Positions 9,664 through 19,918 of a stretch of DNA of 64,000 nt are shown here, piece after piece. The translations under genes and the position numbers were made by a program. Position 1 is the first letter of the stretch. The number at the start of each line of letters is the position of its first letter. Source of the stretch: Verrucomicrobiia bacterium (GTDB lineage Bacteria > Verrucomicrobiota > Verrucomicrobiia > Verrucomicrobiales > Akkermansiaceae); assembly GCA_030431475.1 (NCBI GenBank), contig JAUIJD010000008.1, forward strand, positions 45,474-109,473. The letters are read 5' to 3'. The notes beneath the pieces were generated by a model that saw only the letters and a list, made by a program, of their open reading frames with translations, ran no database searches and had not been told where the DNA came from.

Positions 9664-10383
9664 TTAGATCTGGAAGTCGTTGTTCATGGATTCGAGGTGC
9701 AGACCGCACTCGTATTTCTCGCCGTTGAAGCGGGTCGACTCGGCATCGGCACCTCCCGTGGCCGGGGTCGTGCTGTGCCAGTCTCCCATGGTCAGGTAAC
9801 CCTGTGCGGCCAGGGGGTGCGGCGGCAAGTCATGATCATGCATGTAGGCGGAAACCTGGGCATCGGCCCAGTCGAGGATGGGATAGACCTTCAGGGTCCG
9901 CTTCTGCTGCTCGGCGAAGGGGCGATCGGCCCGGGTGCTCGACTGGCTGCGGCGAACCCCGCTGATCCACACCTCGGCACCCAGCTCGCTGAGCGCCCGG
10001 TTCATGGGTTCGAGCTTGGTGATCGTGCCATACTGGTCGAGGGCCTCGCCGCCGTGCTCCCAAAGACGCCCGTGCAGCGCCTCGAGGCGGGCCGCGGTCA
10101 TCCGGGGCTGGTAGATCCGCAGGTCGGTTCCGAAGCGCTCGGCCAGCTCGTCCGCGTAGCGGTAGGTCTCCGGGAACAGGAAGCCGGTGTCGACGAACAC
10201 GACGGGCACCTGGGGCGCGTGCCGGGCGATCAGATCGAGCATGACGGCCGACTGCAGGCCGAAGCTGGTCGAGGCCACCAGCCGGTCGCCGAAGCGCTCC
10301 GCCAGCAACTCGAGCCGCTCCCCGGCCTTGCGTTCCGCGAGGTCGGCCGAAAGCCCGACCGCGATATCGGTGGTCGTCGCCAT
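9664..10383 (-). CDS. cysH: phosphoadenylyl-sulfate (PAPS) reductase
   Basis: A 239-residue cytoplasmic enzyme that reduces activated sulfate to sulfite using thioredoxin. It has the nucleotide-binding [14 protein letters not shown] segment, the [13 protein letters not shown] motif, and the C-terminal ECGLH with the catalytic cysteine (C226). The paired-cysteine motifs that bind the 4Fe-4S cluster of APS reductases are absent ([13 protein letters not shown] has none), which favours PAPS as substrate. The ATG at 10383 follows the cysI stop by 2 bases, so translation is probably coupled. Confidence 0.93.
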   Translation of the reverse strand: MATTTDIAVGLSADLAERKAGERLELLAERFGDRLVASTSFGLQSAVMLDLIARHAPQVPVVFVDTGFLFPETYRYADELAERFGTDLRIYQPRMTAARLEALHGRLWEHGGEALDQYGTITKLEPMNRALSELGAEVWISGVRRSQSSTRADRPFAEQQKRTLKVYPILDWADAQVSAYMHDHDLPPHPLAAQGYLTMGDWHSTTPATGGADAESTRFNGEKYECGLHLESMNNDFQI

Positions 10384-10385
10384 GG

Positions 10386-12104
10386 TCAGTTCTTCAGTGC
10401 CTCTTCCTTGATGTTCTCGTGGAAGTCGGCGCCCTGGACGGTGGCGTTGACGATCCCGGCCCGGATGACGAAATCGCCGAAGCGCTCCCCGTCGTTCCGC
10501 TCCTTCGCGTAACGCTCGAGGATCGGATCGAGCGTCGCGCGGATGTCGGCGGCATCGAGGTCCTGGCGGTAGAGCTTGTTCAGCCGCTGACCGGCGTGTC
10601 CCCCGCCCAGATAGAGGTTGTAGCGATTCGGCCCACGACCGACGAACCCGATCTCCGAGATGAACGGACGACCGCAACCGTTCGGGCATCCGGTCATCCG
10701 GATCGTGATCGCATCGTGCCGGAGTCCCAGCTCCTCGAGCTTCTCCTCGAGGTCGGTGATCACGTCCGGCAGGTAGCGCTCGGCCTCGGCCAGCGCGAGG
10801 CTGCACGTCGGCAGCGCGACGCAGGCGATCGACGCCAGCCGCAGCGCGCTGCGCTCGTGACTCCGATGCATGCCGTACTTCTCGAGCAGCCTCTCGATCT
10901 CCGAGCGCTTCTCTTCGGCGACGTTGGCGATCACGAGGTTCTGGTTGGCGGTGAGGCGGAAGTCGCCCTCGTGCACCTTGGCGATCTCGCGCAGGCCCTC
11001 GCGCATCGGATAGCCCGGCGTGTCGACCACGCGCCCCCCCTGCACGAAGAGCGTGTAGTGGAAGTTGCCGCGCTCGTCCTCGACCCACCCGTAGCGGTCG
11101 CCGTTGTCCTCGAAATGGAAGTCGCGCACGGCACCGAGCTCGTGGCCGAGATACTTCTCGAGCTCCGCCTTGAACCAGTCGACGCCCCGGTCCTGGATCG
11201 TGTACTTCAGCCGGGCGTGCTTGCGTTCCTTGCGGTCGCCGTAGTCGCGCTGGACCAGCACCACCTTCTCGGCGACATCGACCACCTGCTCGGGCGTGCA
11301 GAAGCCGATCACGTCGGCGAGCCGCGGGTAGGTCTCCTCGTTGCCGTGGGTCATCCCGAGGCCACCTCCGACCGCGACGTTGTAGCCCGCCAGCTTTCCA
11401 TCCTCGACGATGGCGATGAACGAAAGGTCGTTGGCGTAGATGTCGACGTCGTTGCTCGGCGGCACGGCGATGGTGATCTTGAACTTCCGCGGCAGGTAGG
11501 TCTTGCCGTAGATCGGCTCGATCTCCTCCTCGGAGGTCTCGATCTTCTCGCCGTCGAGCCAGATCTCGTGATAGGCCCGGGTCTGCGGCGTGAGGTGATC
11601 GGAGATCTCCTGGGCCGCCCGCAGCGCCTCCTCGTGGATCGCGGAGAGGTGCGGGTTCGGATTGCACATCACGTTCCGGTTCACGTCACCGCAGGCCGCA
11701 ATGGTGTCCATGGCGGTGTCGTTGATCTCCTTGATCGTGCGCTTCAGGTTCGACTTGATGATCCCGTGGAGCTGGAAGGCCTGGCGGGTCGTCAGCTTGA
11801 TCGTGCCGTTGGCGAACTGGTCGGCCATGCGGTCGGTCTCGATCCACTGCTTCGGCGTCGCGACCCCCCCGGGCACGCGGACGCGGATCATGAACGAGTA
11901 GGCCTTCTCCAGCTTGTGCTTGCGGCGGTTGGCCCGCACGTCGCGGTCGTCCTGCTGGTAGGTGCCGTGGAACTTGAGCAGCTGCTGGTCGTCCTCGCTC
12001 AGCGAGCCGGTCGACAGGTCGCGCAGCCCCTCGGCGATGGTTCCACGCAGATAGTTCGAACGGGTCTTGATCCCCTCGTTCGCGGAAAGTTTCTCTTCAC
12101 TCAT
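10386..12104 (-). CDS. cysI: sulfite reductase [NADPH] hemoprotein beta subunit
   Basis: A 572-residue sirohaem / 4Fe-4S protein that reduces sulfite to sulfide with six electrons from CysJ. The cluster ligands are visible as [20 protein letters not shown] (C-x5-C, residues ~428-436) and [10 protein letters not shown] (C-x3-C, ~473-479). The N-terminus is also typical ([18 protein letters not shown]). Length matches E. coli CysI (570). It sits 34 bases downstream of cysJ and 2 bases upstream of cysH. Confidence 0.96.
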   Translation of the reverse strand: MSEEKLSANEGIKTRSNYLRGTIAEGLRDLSTGSLSEDDQQLLKFHGTYQQDDRDVRANRRKHKLEKAYSFMIRVRVPGGVATPKQWIETDRMADQFANGTIKLTTRQAFQLHGIIKSNLKRTIKEINDTAMDTIAACGDVNRNVMCNPNPHLSAIHEEALRAAQEISDHLTPQTRAYHEIWLDGEKIETSEEEIEPIYGKTYLPRKFKITIAVPPSNDVDIYANDLSFIAIVEDGKLAGYNVAVGGGLGMTHGNEETYPRLADVIGFCTPEQVVDVAEKVVLVQRDYGDRKERKHARLKYTIQDRGVDWFKAELEKYLGHELGAVRDFHFEDNGDRYGWVEDERGNFHYTLFVQGGRVVDTPGYPMREGLREIAKVHEGDFRLTANQNLVIANVAEEKRSEIERLLEKYGMHRSHERSALRLASIACVALPTCSLALAEAERYLPDVITDLEEKLEELGLRHDAITIRMTGCPNGCGRPFISEIGFVGRGPNRYNLYLGGGHAGQRLNKLYRQDLDAADIRATLDPILERYAKERNDGERFGDFVIRAGIVNATVQGADFHENIKEEALKN

Positions 12105-12138
12105 CGTCTTCAGTCTCTGGTTTTAAGGTCCTCGGTGT

Positions 12139-13905
12139 TCAGTAGACGTCCCGCTGGTAGCGTTTGTCCTTCTTCAGGGCGCCGACATAGGCCTCGGCCT
12201 CGGCGCGGCTCTTGCCGCCGACGTTCTCGACCACCTCGATCAGGGCCTCGTGGACGTCGTGGGCCATCCGCGAAGCGTCGCCGCAGACGTAGAAATGGGC
12301 GCCGCGCTCGAGCCAGGCATACAGCTCCTCGGCGTTCTCACGGATGCGGTCCTGCACGTAGACCTTCTCCGGCTGGTCCCGCGAGAAGGCGACGTCGAGG
12401 CGACTCAGCGCGCCGCTCTTCAAGTGGTCCTGCCATTCCAGCTGGTAGAGGAAGTCGTAGCTGAAGCGCTGGTCGCCGAAGATCAGCCAGGAATCCCCCT
12501 TCGCCCCGGTTTCCGCGCGGTGCTCGATGAAGGCCCGGAAGGGCGCGATGCCGGTTCCCGGCCCGACCATGATGATGGGCGTGTCGTCCGAGTGAGGCAG
12601 GCGGAAGTTCTTGTTCTCGTGGGTGTAGACCTTCACCGGCTGACCCGGCGCCACCAGATCGGCGAGGTAGGTCGAAGCCACTCCCTTGCGGGCCCGGCCA
12701 TGCGCATCGTAGCGCACCGAGGCGATCGTGAGGTGCACCTCGTCGGGATGGGCCAGCGGGCTGGACGCGATCGAGTAGAGGCGCGGCGGGAGCTTGCGGA
12801 GGATGCCGGTGAGGTCCGCCGCCGACAGGCCCTTCGGGGCGAAATCCTGGATCGCATCCGCCACCCAACGTCCCCAGAGGTATTCCTTGAGTTCCTCCTT
12901 CGCGTCGTCCGCCAGCAGCTTCTCGAGCTTCGGCGCCTTCGTCGCGGCGAGGAGTTTCTTGAGGATCGCCTTCGAAAGCGTGGTCACCTCGAAGTCCTCC
13001 CGCAGCGCGTCGGCGAGCACCTTGCGTCCTCCGCCCTTGATCTCGACCTCCTCGGTCCCCTTCAGCCGCGAGGCCTTGAGGATCTCCTCGACCATGTCGG
13101 GCGCATTCAGCGGCACCACGGCCAGCGCGTCGCCGGGCACGTAGGTCAGACCCGACCCCTCGAGGGACAGCTCGTAGTGCCACGTCTCCTTCTTCGATCC
13201 CTCGCCATTCAGCAGCACCTTCTCGAGCAGCTCCGAGCCGAACGGGTTCTTCTTCCCGTAGATCGATGCCGCCGCCGGAATGACCACGCCCGGAGCCGCC
13301 GAGGGCACGGCCGCAGCGGCCGGAGCCAGCGCCTTGAGCGCGGCATCCAGCCAACTCGCGTGATCCTCCTCGTAGTCGACGTCGCAGTCCTGACGCGGCG
13401 TCACCCGCTTCCCGCCCAGCTTCTCGAGCCGGGCATCCACCTCCTTGCCCGTCTTGCAGAATTGCTCGTACGACGTGTCTCCCAGCGCGCAGACCGAGAA
13501 TTCCACCCCGCCGAGGTCCACCTCATCATGCATCAGGCCGTTGTAGAAATCGGTCGCCGTCTCCGGCGGATCCCCATCCCCCCAGGTGCTCACGATCACC
13601 AGCAGCTTGCCCGCCTTGGCCAGGTCCGCCGGCGCGAGATCCGACATGTTCTTCACGCTCGGCTTGAAACCCCGCTTCTTCGCCTGCTTGGCACTCATGT
13701 CCGCGAGCGCCTCCGCATTGCCGGACTCCGTGCCATACAGCACCAGGAGCGGCTCGGGCTTGGCCACCGGCGTGGGAGCGGCCGAGGAGACATCGGCGGA
13801 CAGAAATCCACCGAGCCAAAGACGTTGCCCGGGAGACAATCGGCCCAGCAGGGCGTCGAGGGCGGATCGCTCTTCGGGCGAGAAAGGTGCATGCTCTGGA
13901 ATCAT
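12139..13905 (-). CDS. cysJ: sulfite reductase [NADPH] flavoprotein alpha subunit
   Basis: A 588-residue diflavin reductase and the first gene of the operon. An N-terminal flavodoxin domain (LVLYGTESGNAEALAD, with STWGDGDPPE) binds FMN. The FAD domain carries RLYSIASSP, and the NADPH domain carries GPGTGIAPFRAF. The protein ends KRYQRDVY, the family's usual C-terminus. It passes electrons from NADPH to CysI. ATG 13905 has AAGG upstream. The sirohaem synthesis and ATP sulfurylase genes are not next to this operon. Confidence 0.96.
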   Translation of the reverse strand: MIPEHAPFSPEERSALDALLGRLSPGQRLWLGGFLSADVSSAAPTPVAKPEPLLVLYGTESGNAEALADMSAKQAKKRGFKPSVKNMSDLAPADLAKAGKLLVIVSTWGDGDPPETATDFYNGLMHDEVDLGGVEFSVCALGDTSYEQFCKTGKEVDARLEKLGGKRVTPRQDCDVDYEEDHASWLDAALKALAPAAAAVPSAAPGVVIPAAASIYGKKNPFGSELLEKVLLNGEGSKKETWHYELSLEGSGLTYVPGDALAVVPLNAPDMVEEILKASRLKGTEEVEIKGGGRKVLADALREDFEVTTLSKAILKKLLAATKAPKLEKLLADDAKEELKEYLWGRWVADAIQDFAPKGLSAADLTGILRKLPPRLYSIASSPLAHPDEVHLTIASVRYDAHGRARKGVASTYLADLVAPGQPVKVYTHENKNFRLPHSDDTPIIMVGPGTGIAPFRAFIEHRAETGAKGDSWLIFGDQRFSYDFLYQLEWQDHLKSGALSRLDVAFSRDQPEKVYVQDRIRENAEELYAWLERGAHFYVCGDASRMAHDVHEALIEVVENVGGKSRAEAEAYVGALKKDKRYQRDVY

Positions 13906-13945
13906 TACCTTAGTGATTTACCTGATTTTATAAAGTTTGCTGCGC
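13906..13945 (-). promoter_or_regulatory. AT-rich leader / possible promoter of the cys operon
   Basis: The ~40 bases before cysJ are strikingly AT-rich for this genome. On the minus strand they contain a -10-like TATAAA within TTTATAAAATC, followed by GTAAATCACTAAGG immediately before the ATG. No good -35 box is visible. It could also be part of a regulator site; no specific regulator is identified. Confidence 0.25.
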
Positions 13946-14057
13946 GGAGACTCCGACACCCCTCCTCCGAGCGCAAGCGAAAACCTCCGACAAACCTGCC
14001 ATCCCGCCTCCCCCATTTGGCACGACAGGGACGCCCGCGACACGCCGTAAGGCGGGA

Positions 14058-16037
14058 ATGCGCGCATTCCTCGCTCCCTTCCTGCTTCTCACCGCGTGGG
14101 CTCTGCCCGCATCCGCCGCCATCCAGCTCCCGGCGCTCTTTTCCGATGGTGCCGTCCTCCAGCGGGACCGCCCGGTGCCCGTCTGGGGCAAGGCCGATGC
14201 GGGAGCCACGGTTAAAGTGGAGTTCGCCGGTCAGGAAAAGACCATCGAGGCCGGTGACGACGGCTCTTGGATGCTCAAGCTCGACCCGATGAAGGTCCGG
14301 GCGGAAGGCGCGGATCTGTCCGTCCGGGAGAACGACGGCGATCCGCTGGTGGTGCGGAACGTCCGGGTCGGTGAGGTCTGGCTCGCCAGCGGCCAGTCGA
14401 ACATGCAATGGGCCATCCAGCAGGTGAGGCAGGAGGACCAGGCCCTGGCGGCGGACGGACCGGTCGAGGGCCTCAGCGTGTTCCTCGTCCCGCGCAAGCT
14501 CGCGCCGCTCCCGCTCGACGATGTCGACGCGGCCTGGCGTCCGGCCCAGCCCGACACCGTCCGCGATTTCTCCGCCGTCGCCTACTTCTTCGGCCGCCGC
14601 CTCACCGAGGAGCTCGGCGTGCCGGTCGGCATCATCGCCAGCTCGTGGGGCGGATCGCGCATCGAGCCCTGGACGCCGGAAAGCGGCTTTGCCGCGGTCG
14701 ACGAGCTCGCGGAGCTGCACCGCTCCCGACTCCCGCGGCTTCCCGGGACGACCGAGTATCGCGACGCGTGGCAGCGCCACATCGCCGCCACCCGCGCCTG
14801 GTCGGAGAGTGCCGAACGCTCCCTGGCCGCCGGCGTCCCCCTGCCGCCCCAGCCCGCCGCGCCGCCGACCCTGAGCCTCTCCCACAACGGCGAGACCGGC
14901 ACCTGGCAGGCCATGATTTCCCCCCTCGCGCCCTACGCCCTGCGCGGCTTCATCTGGTACCAGGGCGAGTCGAACCTCGCCGACGGCATGGCCTACCGCT
15001 GGAAGAAGGAGGCGTTGGTGCGCGGCTGGCGGGAGCACTTCGACGCCCCGGACGCTCCCTTCTTCTACGTCCAGCTCGCGCCCTTCCGCTACGGCGGCAA
15101 CCGTTCCGGCATGCTGCCCGAGATGTGGGTCGCCCAGACCCGCGCCCTCGAGATCCCCAACACCGGGATGGCGATCATCAACGACATCGGCAATCCGCGC
15201 GACATCCACCCGCGCAACAAGTCGGCGGTCGGACACCGGCTCGCCCGGCTCGCGCTGGCGGACGCCTACGGCCGGGATCTGGTGAAAAGCGGGCCGCTCT
15301 TCGAATCCTTCGACGCCTCCGGCAAGGAGATCACGGTGAGCTTCACCCACACCGGCGACGGCCTGAAAACCCGCGACGGGAAGGCCCCGGACTCCTTCGA
15401 GATCGCCGGCTCCGATGGCACCTTCCATCCGGCCACGGCCCGCATCGACGGCGACCGGGTGATCCTCACCAGCGATGCGGTGGAGCAACCCGCACGCGTC
15501 CGTTTCGCCTGGTCCGAGGTCGCCTCTCCCAACCTCGTGAACTCCGCCGACCTCCCCGCCTCGGCCTTCCACAGCCACTGGCCCGACGACCCGGAACTCG
15601 GTCGCAATGTCGCCCTCGGACGTTCCCACGTCTCCTCGGACCCCAATCCGCACAACTGGAACAGCGGCCTGACCGACGGCACCTGGGACGGGGAAGCCGG
15701 CCGTTGCTTCGCCACCGGGCGGAAGCCGAACTTCCCGAAGCACGCGACCATCGACCTCGGCACGGAACGGCGCGTGCACGCCATCCGCATCGGCACCCCG
15801 GCCTACGGATCGACCAGGACCGTCAGCGTCGCGGTGAGCCACGACGGCGGAGAGTTCTCCGAAGTCGGCCGCCAGGTGTTCGAGCCGAAGTCCGAGGGAC
15901 GCGTCACCCTTCAGTTCGATGCCCGCCCCGCCCGGCACGTCCGGGTGACCTTCCACGACCACCACCCGAAGCAGGACCACTACGACCCCAACTTCGCCTT
16001 CCTGCGGGAGGTCGAGGTCTACGAGGCCACCCGCTGA
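14058..16037 (+). CDS. secreted sialate O-acetylesterase-like SGNH hydrolase
   Basis: A 659-residue exported protein with signal peptide MRAFLAPFLLLTAWALPASA. The order of parts is family-typical: a beta domain (ALFSDGAVLQRDRPVPVWG), the nucleophile block LASGQSNMQW (Ser near 112), WYQGESN near 310, and the catalytic Asp/His block DIGNPRDIHP near 380. A C-terminal discoidin / F5-8 type C domain (NVALGRSHVSSD ... ATIDLGTERRVHAIRIG) probably binds carbohydrate. It likely removes acetyl groups from complex, possibly algal or host, glycans. It is divergent from cysJ. Confidence 0.9.
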   Translation: MRAFLAPFLLLTAWALPASAAIQLPALFSDGAVLQRDRPVPVWGKADAGATVKVEFAGQEKTIEAGDDGSWMLKLDPMKVRAEGADLSVRENDGDPLVVRNVRVGEVWLASGQSNMQWAIQQVRQEDQALAADGPVEGLSVFLVPRKLAPLPLDDVDAAWRPAQPDTVRDFSAVAYFFGRRLTEELGVPVGIIASSWGGSRIEPWTPESGFAAVDELAELHRSRLPRLPGTTEYRDAWQRHIAATRAWSESAERSLAAGVPLPPQPAAPPTLSLSHNGETGTWQAMISPLAPYALRGFIWYQGESNLADGMAYRWKKEALVRGWREHFDAPDAPFFYVQLAPFRYGGNRSGMLPEMWVAQTRALEIPNTGMAIINDIGNPRDIHPRNKSAVGHRLARLALADAYGRDLVKSGPLFESFDASGKEITVSFTHTGDGLKTRDGKAPDSFEIAGSDGTFHPATARIDGDRVILTSDAVEQPARVRFAWSEVASPNLVNSADLPASAFHSHWPDDPELGRNVALGRSHVSSDPNPHNWNSGLTDGTWDGEAGRCFATGRKPNFPKHATIDLGTERRVHAIRIGTPAYGSTRTVSVAVSHDGGEFSEVGRQVFEPKSEGRVTLQFDARPARHVRVTFHDHHPKQDHYDPNFAFLREVEVYEATR

Positions 16038-16075
16038 GGACGAACGACCGGGACGCAAGCAGGCGGGCCGGCGTC

Positions 16076-16486
16076 CTAACCAATCCACTCCCAGTTCATC
16101 TCCACCTCGATGTCGGGGTGGATGCTGTGATGAACGGGGCAACCGCGGCCGGTCGCCTCGAGAAAAGCGCGCTCGGGGTGATCGGCGGGAAGCGGCACCA
16201 CGAGCTCGAGCTCGAGCTTGGCGATGCGCCGCGGGGTGTCGGCCGACATGTGCTTGCGAACGGTCACCTTGAATCCCTCGAGCGGGATCCCCTTCCGGCG
16301 CGCCGCGATGCCCATGACGGTGGCCATGCAACTGCCCAGTGCGGTCGCCACCAGGTCGGTCGGCGAGAACGCCTCGCCCCGGCCGTTGTTGTCGACCGGC
16401 GCGTCGGTCGCGATCACCGAGCCCGACGGGCCGTGCTTCGCCGAGCAGTGCAGCTCGCCTTCGTAATCAATCTCGATCTGAACCAT
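16076..16486 (-). CDS. OsmC/Ohr family protein
   Basis: A 136-residue protein starting at ATG 16486 (MVQIEIDYEGELHC). OsmC features are the ATALGSCMATVMG helix with the first redox cysteine and the RGCPVHHSI motif with the second. OsmC/Ohr proteins reduce organic hydroperoxides with a thiol donor. The general OsmC type (YhfA-like) fits better than Ohr. Its start overlaps the end of the kinase gene by 20 bases, so it is probably translated from the same transcript. Confidence 0.88.
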   Translation of the reverse strand: MVQIEIDYEGELHCSAKHGPSGSVIATDAPVDNNGRGEAFSPTDLVATALGSCMATVMGIAARRKGIPLEGFKVTVRKHMSADTPRRIAKLELELVVPLPADHPERAFLEATGRGCPVHHSIHPDIEVEMNWEWIG

Positions 16487-19088
16487 CTTCTTCGTCTTCG
16501 GGTGAATCCTCCTCCTCGTCGTCGGCCTCCGGCTCTTCTTCCGACTCCGGCGGCTTCTTGGCAAGCACGACGCGGAATCCGTAGCTCGGATCGACCGCGT
16601 CCGGCGGTTGCGGGTTGCGCGAGCCGATGTAGAGGTCCTTCTCCTGGGCGCTCCGCCAGCCTCCCCCTCGCAGCACGCCGTTCTCGTCGGTGAGACCGCT
16701 GTAGGAGTCGGAGACCCACTCCTGCACGTTTCCGCAGAGGTCGTGGAGCCCGAGGGCATTCGCCTCGTACGAGCCGACCGGCGCCGTCCCCGGAAATCCG
16801 TCCGCGAAACCCTCCACGGGGCCGAGATTTCCCACACCGGCGGGCGGTGGCCAGTCCCCGCCCCAGAAGAAGAACTTCGGCTTGAGCTGGTCGCGCTTCG
16901 CCGGAGAGATCTCCTCGAACTCCTGCGCACCGGCCAGCAGCGTCCACTCGAAGTCGGTCGGCAAGCGGTATTCCAGCGACCTCGTCAGGCGATCCTCGGC
17001 CCGCTCCTTCTCGGTCAGCCAGCGGCAGAATCCCTCGGCCTCCTCCCGGGAAACCGCCACCACGGGATGATCGTCATCCCCGTCGACATCGGCCTCGAAG
17101 GGCCAGTCGGCCGGCGGCGGCATCCGCTCACCCGTCGCTTCGGCGTAGGCGCGGAAGTCCCGCCGGCGGGTCTCCCAGACCGCCGCCATCCAGCTGTCAC
17201 CCGCCGGCACCATGGGCATCCCGAGGGAATTCTCCCACTCGCGATCAAGCACCACGCTCATGTTCGGCTGCAGCTGCAAGATGACCTGGAGCGTCTCCCT
17301 CGGCGCGAGATCGATCGTGCGCGTTTCCGACTTGTAGCCTTCGAGCGATGCGGTGAGCTCGGCCTTCCCGGGGCGGACCCGGTCGATCAGCAGCATGCCG
17401 GTCGATGAGCCCTGCGCGAACCCGTCGAGGTAGATCTCCGCCCCCGGCGGCTTGCTCTCCACCATGATCCTGGCGTACGGGATCCGCCGTACCAGCACCC
17501 GGAACGGCTTCCATCCCTCCCGACGTGCGGCGTCCCCCAGGCGGTTCGCCGGAAAGTCGTCGACGAACCGGGGCAGGGCTTCGTGGTCTCCGGTCAGGTA
17601 GCCCTGCTCGACGCCGGTATTCACCAGCCAGTCGCAGTAGGCTCTGGCCTCTCCCTCGCTGGTGACCACCGCACGGCGCGTCCGTCCGGCGTCGTCGAAC
17701 TCGACCACCTGGCCGATCCCGGCCGGGCGCTGGGTTTCGGACAGGTAGGTTTTCCACGCCTTCTCGCCCACCGGCCGCACGCTTTCATGCGCATCGCCCA
17801 GCGGACGGTAATCCTCCCCCAGCTGGTCGTTCCACGGCTCGTTCAATGCCGGAGGCGAGAACACCTTGAGCGCGGCCGACACCACCAGCGGCTCCTCCGC
17901 CGCCGAGGGTGGCACCGTCACCGTCACCTCGTACGGCCGGTAGCCGTCGCGGAGAATCCGCAGCGAGACCTCCTCGCCGACGAAGGACTCGAGCACATCC
18001 GTCGGGGTGCGTCCGATGAGTTCCCCGGCGCCGGAATCCTCGTCGACCACCTCGATCACGTCGGCTCCATCGGGAGTGCTGGTCACCTTCAGGAAGGCCT
18101 CCCGCGGTGCCTCGGGCACGACCGGCGGCGACGCCCCTCCGAAGGCCTTCGACCACGGCGCCCGGTGCGCCGCCTCCCAACCGCCCCAGGCCAGGGCGGA
18201 GCCGAGCAGCAGGGCCGTCAACATGCCGCCGACCGGCTTCCGGCGTCGACGGCGCTTGCCCTTGCGCAGCAGGGAGAGCGCCTCGGAAAGCTCGCCGGCG
18301 GTGCGGATCGTCCGCCGCGAGACGTGCGGTTCGCAGACCTCGCAGATGACCTGGTTCAGGGCCAGCCACTGACGCCGCTCCGAGGCCGCGGGAATCTCGT
18401 CGGGGAGCTCGGGGAAATCGAGCCGGTCCTTCCCCGTCGCCACCTCGTAGAGCACCTTGCCCAGCGAATAGACGTCGGCCTGGGCCGAACCCGGCCCCTC
18501 CGGGGGCACGAAGCCCTCGGTGCCGACGAAGGTGCGCTGACCGCGGGCGGCCACCAGACCGATGTCGGCCAGCTTCGCCTTGCCGTTGACGAAGATCACG
18601 TTGGCCGGCTTCACATCGCGGTGCGCCAGCCCGAGCTCGTGGAGGTGGTGCAACGCCTCGGCGAGACGCTGTCCGACCTCGATGCAGAATCCGGTTTCGA
18701 GCGGTTTCCCGCCCGCCGCCTTGATGTCCGACCGGAGCGTGCGGGCTTCGTACTCGATCGGATTGATGTCGCAGCCGCTGACGACATCGTCGCCCAGCTC
18801 CATCACGTAATAGTAGAACTGCTGCTGGCCCTCGCTGCGGCCCACGTGGAGCACGTTGACCAGGCCCGGGTGGTCGCGCGAAATCGGCTCGTACTTGAGG
18901 ATGCCCTCGAACTCCCGCTCGAAGGATCGTTCGTCCTCGAAGTCCTCGCGCCAGAGGACCTTCACCGCCCTCAGCGCACCGGTGACCCCGCGCGCCAGCC
19001 AGACCTCGCCGTAGGCCCCGCCCCCGATCCGACGCAGGACCTCGTGGTCCGGAATCTTTGGATCGGGTCGGACTCTAGTCGTCGGCAT
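16467..19088 (-). CDS. membrane Ser/Thr protein kinase with PEGA and FGE-sulfatase domains
   Basis: An 873-residue Hanks-type kinase. Kinase motifs are RRIGGGAYGEVWLARG, the lysine strand RAVKVLW, and the catalytic loop HRDVKPAN; the magnesium loop is DIG rather than DFG. A basic stretch and one membrane helix (~285-305, LTALLLGSALAWGGW) follow. Two PEGA domains come next (~330-395; ~545-600, VESKPPGAEIYLDGF). The protein ends with a formylglycine-generating-enzyme-like domain (~640-860) containing LGLHDLCGNVQEWVSD and YGFRVVLAKK. The extracytoplasmic part probably senses an envelope ligand. The start overlaps the sigma-factor gene by 14 bases, suggesting one signalling unit. Confidence 0.9.
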   Translation of the reverse strand: MPTTRVRPDPKIPDHEVLRRIGGGAYGEVWLARGVTGALRAVKVLWREDFEDERSFEREFEGILKYEPISRDHPGLVNVLHVGRSEGQQQFYYYVMELGDDVVSGCDINPIEYEARTLRSDIKAAGGKPLETGFCIEVGQRLAEALHHLHELGLAHRDVKPANVIFVNGKAKLADIGLVAARGQRTFVGTEGFVPPEGPGSAQADVYSLGKVLYEVATGKDRLDFPELPDEIPAASERRQWLALNQVICEVCEPHVSRRTIRTAGELSEALSLLRKGKRRRRRKPVGGMLTALLLGSALAWGGWEAAHRAPWSKAFGGASPPVVPEAPREAFLKVTSTPDGADVIEVVDEDSGAGELIGRTPTDVLESFVGEEVSLRILRDGYRPYEVTVTVPPSAAEEPLVVSAALKVFSPPALNEPWNDQLGEDYRPLGDAHESVRPVGEKAWKTYLSETQRPAGIGQVVEFDDAGRTRRAVVTSEGEARAYCDWLVNTGVEQGYLTGDHEALPRFVDDFPANRLGDAARREGWKPFRVLVRRIPYARIMVESKPPGAEIYLDGFAQGSSTGMLLIDRVRPGKAELTASLEGYKSETRTIDLAPRETLQVILQLQPNMSVVLDREWENSLGMPMVPAGDSWMAAVWETRRRDFRAYAEATGERMPPPADWPFEADVDGDDDHPVVAVSREEAEGFCRWLTEKERAEDRLTRSLEYRLPTDFEWTLLAGAQEFEEISPAKRDQLKPKFFFWGGDWPPPAGVGNLGPVEGFADGFPGTAPVGSYEANALGLHDLCGNVQEWVSDSYSGLTDENGVLRGGGWRSAQEKDLYIGSRNPQPPDAVDPSYGFRVVLAKKPPESEEEPEADDEEEDSPEDEEDGSDRD

Positions 19089-19746
19089 TCTCTTCGAGGC
19101 GGGCTAACTCCTTTTTCAATACAGCCCCGACCCGGTGCTTGGCGAGATAGACTTGGGCCATGCTCACGTTGAGGTGCTCCTGCACCTTCTTGGCCTCCCA
19201 CTGCTTCACCACGTAGTAGTCGAAAATCTGATACTGCTTCGGGGACACCTGGGCCTTCACCCGCGCGAGCGCCGCATCCGCCAGATTCTTCTTCCACTCG
19301 ACGTCCCACAGCCGCTCGAGCAGTTCCCCCTTGGGATCCTCGAAACGGTCGATGACCGCCGTCTTGCGGTCGTCCATCCAGTCGCCGCCCGCCATCGCGG
19401 TGTCCTTCTTGCGCTTGCGGAACTGGTCGTTGATCCGCCAGCGCGTCATGTTCATCAGCCAGGTCTTGAAGGACCCCTGATTCGGATCGTAGAGCTTCTT
19501 CTTCGACTGCTTGGCGATGGAGAGGATGGTCTCCTGGACGCAGTCGTGCGCCTCCTCCGGACGCAGGCCGGCCTTGATGGCGACGGCGTAGATCAAGCGC
19601 CAGTAGGTCTGGTAGAACTCGTCCCAGGTGCGCTGGTCCTCCCAGTTGTCGAGGCGCGCGATCAGACTCTTGCGGGTCTTCTCATACGCATCCTTGAGCA
19701 CCTTGCTGCGCTCGGAATCCTTTTCCTTCTCCTCCTCGTCGGCCAT
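19075..19746 (-). CDS. ECF-type sigma-70 family RNA polymerase sigma factor
   Basis: A 223-residue protein with a charged N-terminus. Region 2 lies at ~45-110 (WDEFYQTYWRLIYAVAIKAG, RPEEAHDCVQETILSIAKQ, FKTWLMNMTRWRINDQFRKR). Region 4 lies at ~170-215 (VSPKQYQIFDYYVVKQWEAK, LNVSMAQVYLAKHRV). The gene order sigma factor then transmembrane Ser/Thr kinase is a recognised pattern in PVC bacteria, where the kinase is thought to control the sigma factor in place of a classical anti-sigma. It overlaps the kinase start by 14 bases. Confidence 0.9.
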   Translation of the reverse strand: MADEEEKEKDSERSKVLKDAYEKTRKSLIARLDNWEDQRTWDEFYQTYWRLIYAVAIKAGLRPEEAHDCVQETILSIAKQSKKKLYDPNQGSFKTWLMNMTRWRINDQFRKRKKDTAMAGGDWMDDRKTAVIDRFEDPKGELLERLWDVEWKKNLADAALARVKAQVSPKQYQIFDYYVVKQWEAKKVQEHLNVSMAQVYLAKHRVGAVLKKELARLEENADD

Positions 19747-19918
19747 CGGGAGGCCTCATACCATGAAACGGGGCCCTTGTCTTTCACCGACTGGCCCCGG
19801 GGAAAACTTTTATACGGGAATCCAAACGTTCGGCACATGCGAAACAGCCATCTTTCTGTTTTCCGGAACCCCCGGCCCTCCTATGATTCCGAGGTTCACC
19901 CCCCGTGCGCATTCACCC

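Noticed and set aside
10419..12464. 681-codon plus-strand frame
   Set aside because: Exact antisense of cysI and part of cysJ, which carry full catalytic motifs.
12250..14292. 680-codon plus-strand frame
   Set aside because: Antisense of cysJ, running on into the start of the sialate esterase gene in a different frame.
13905..16331. 808-codon minus-strand frame
   Set aside because: Antisense of the sialate O-acetylesterase-like gene; low-complexity Arg/Gly/Val-rich translation.
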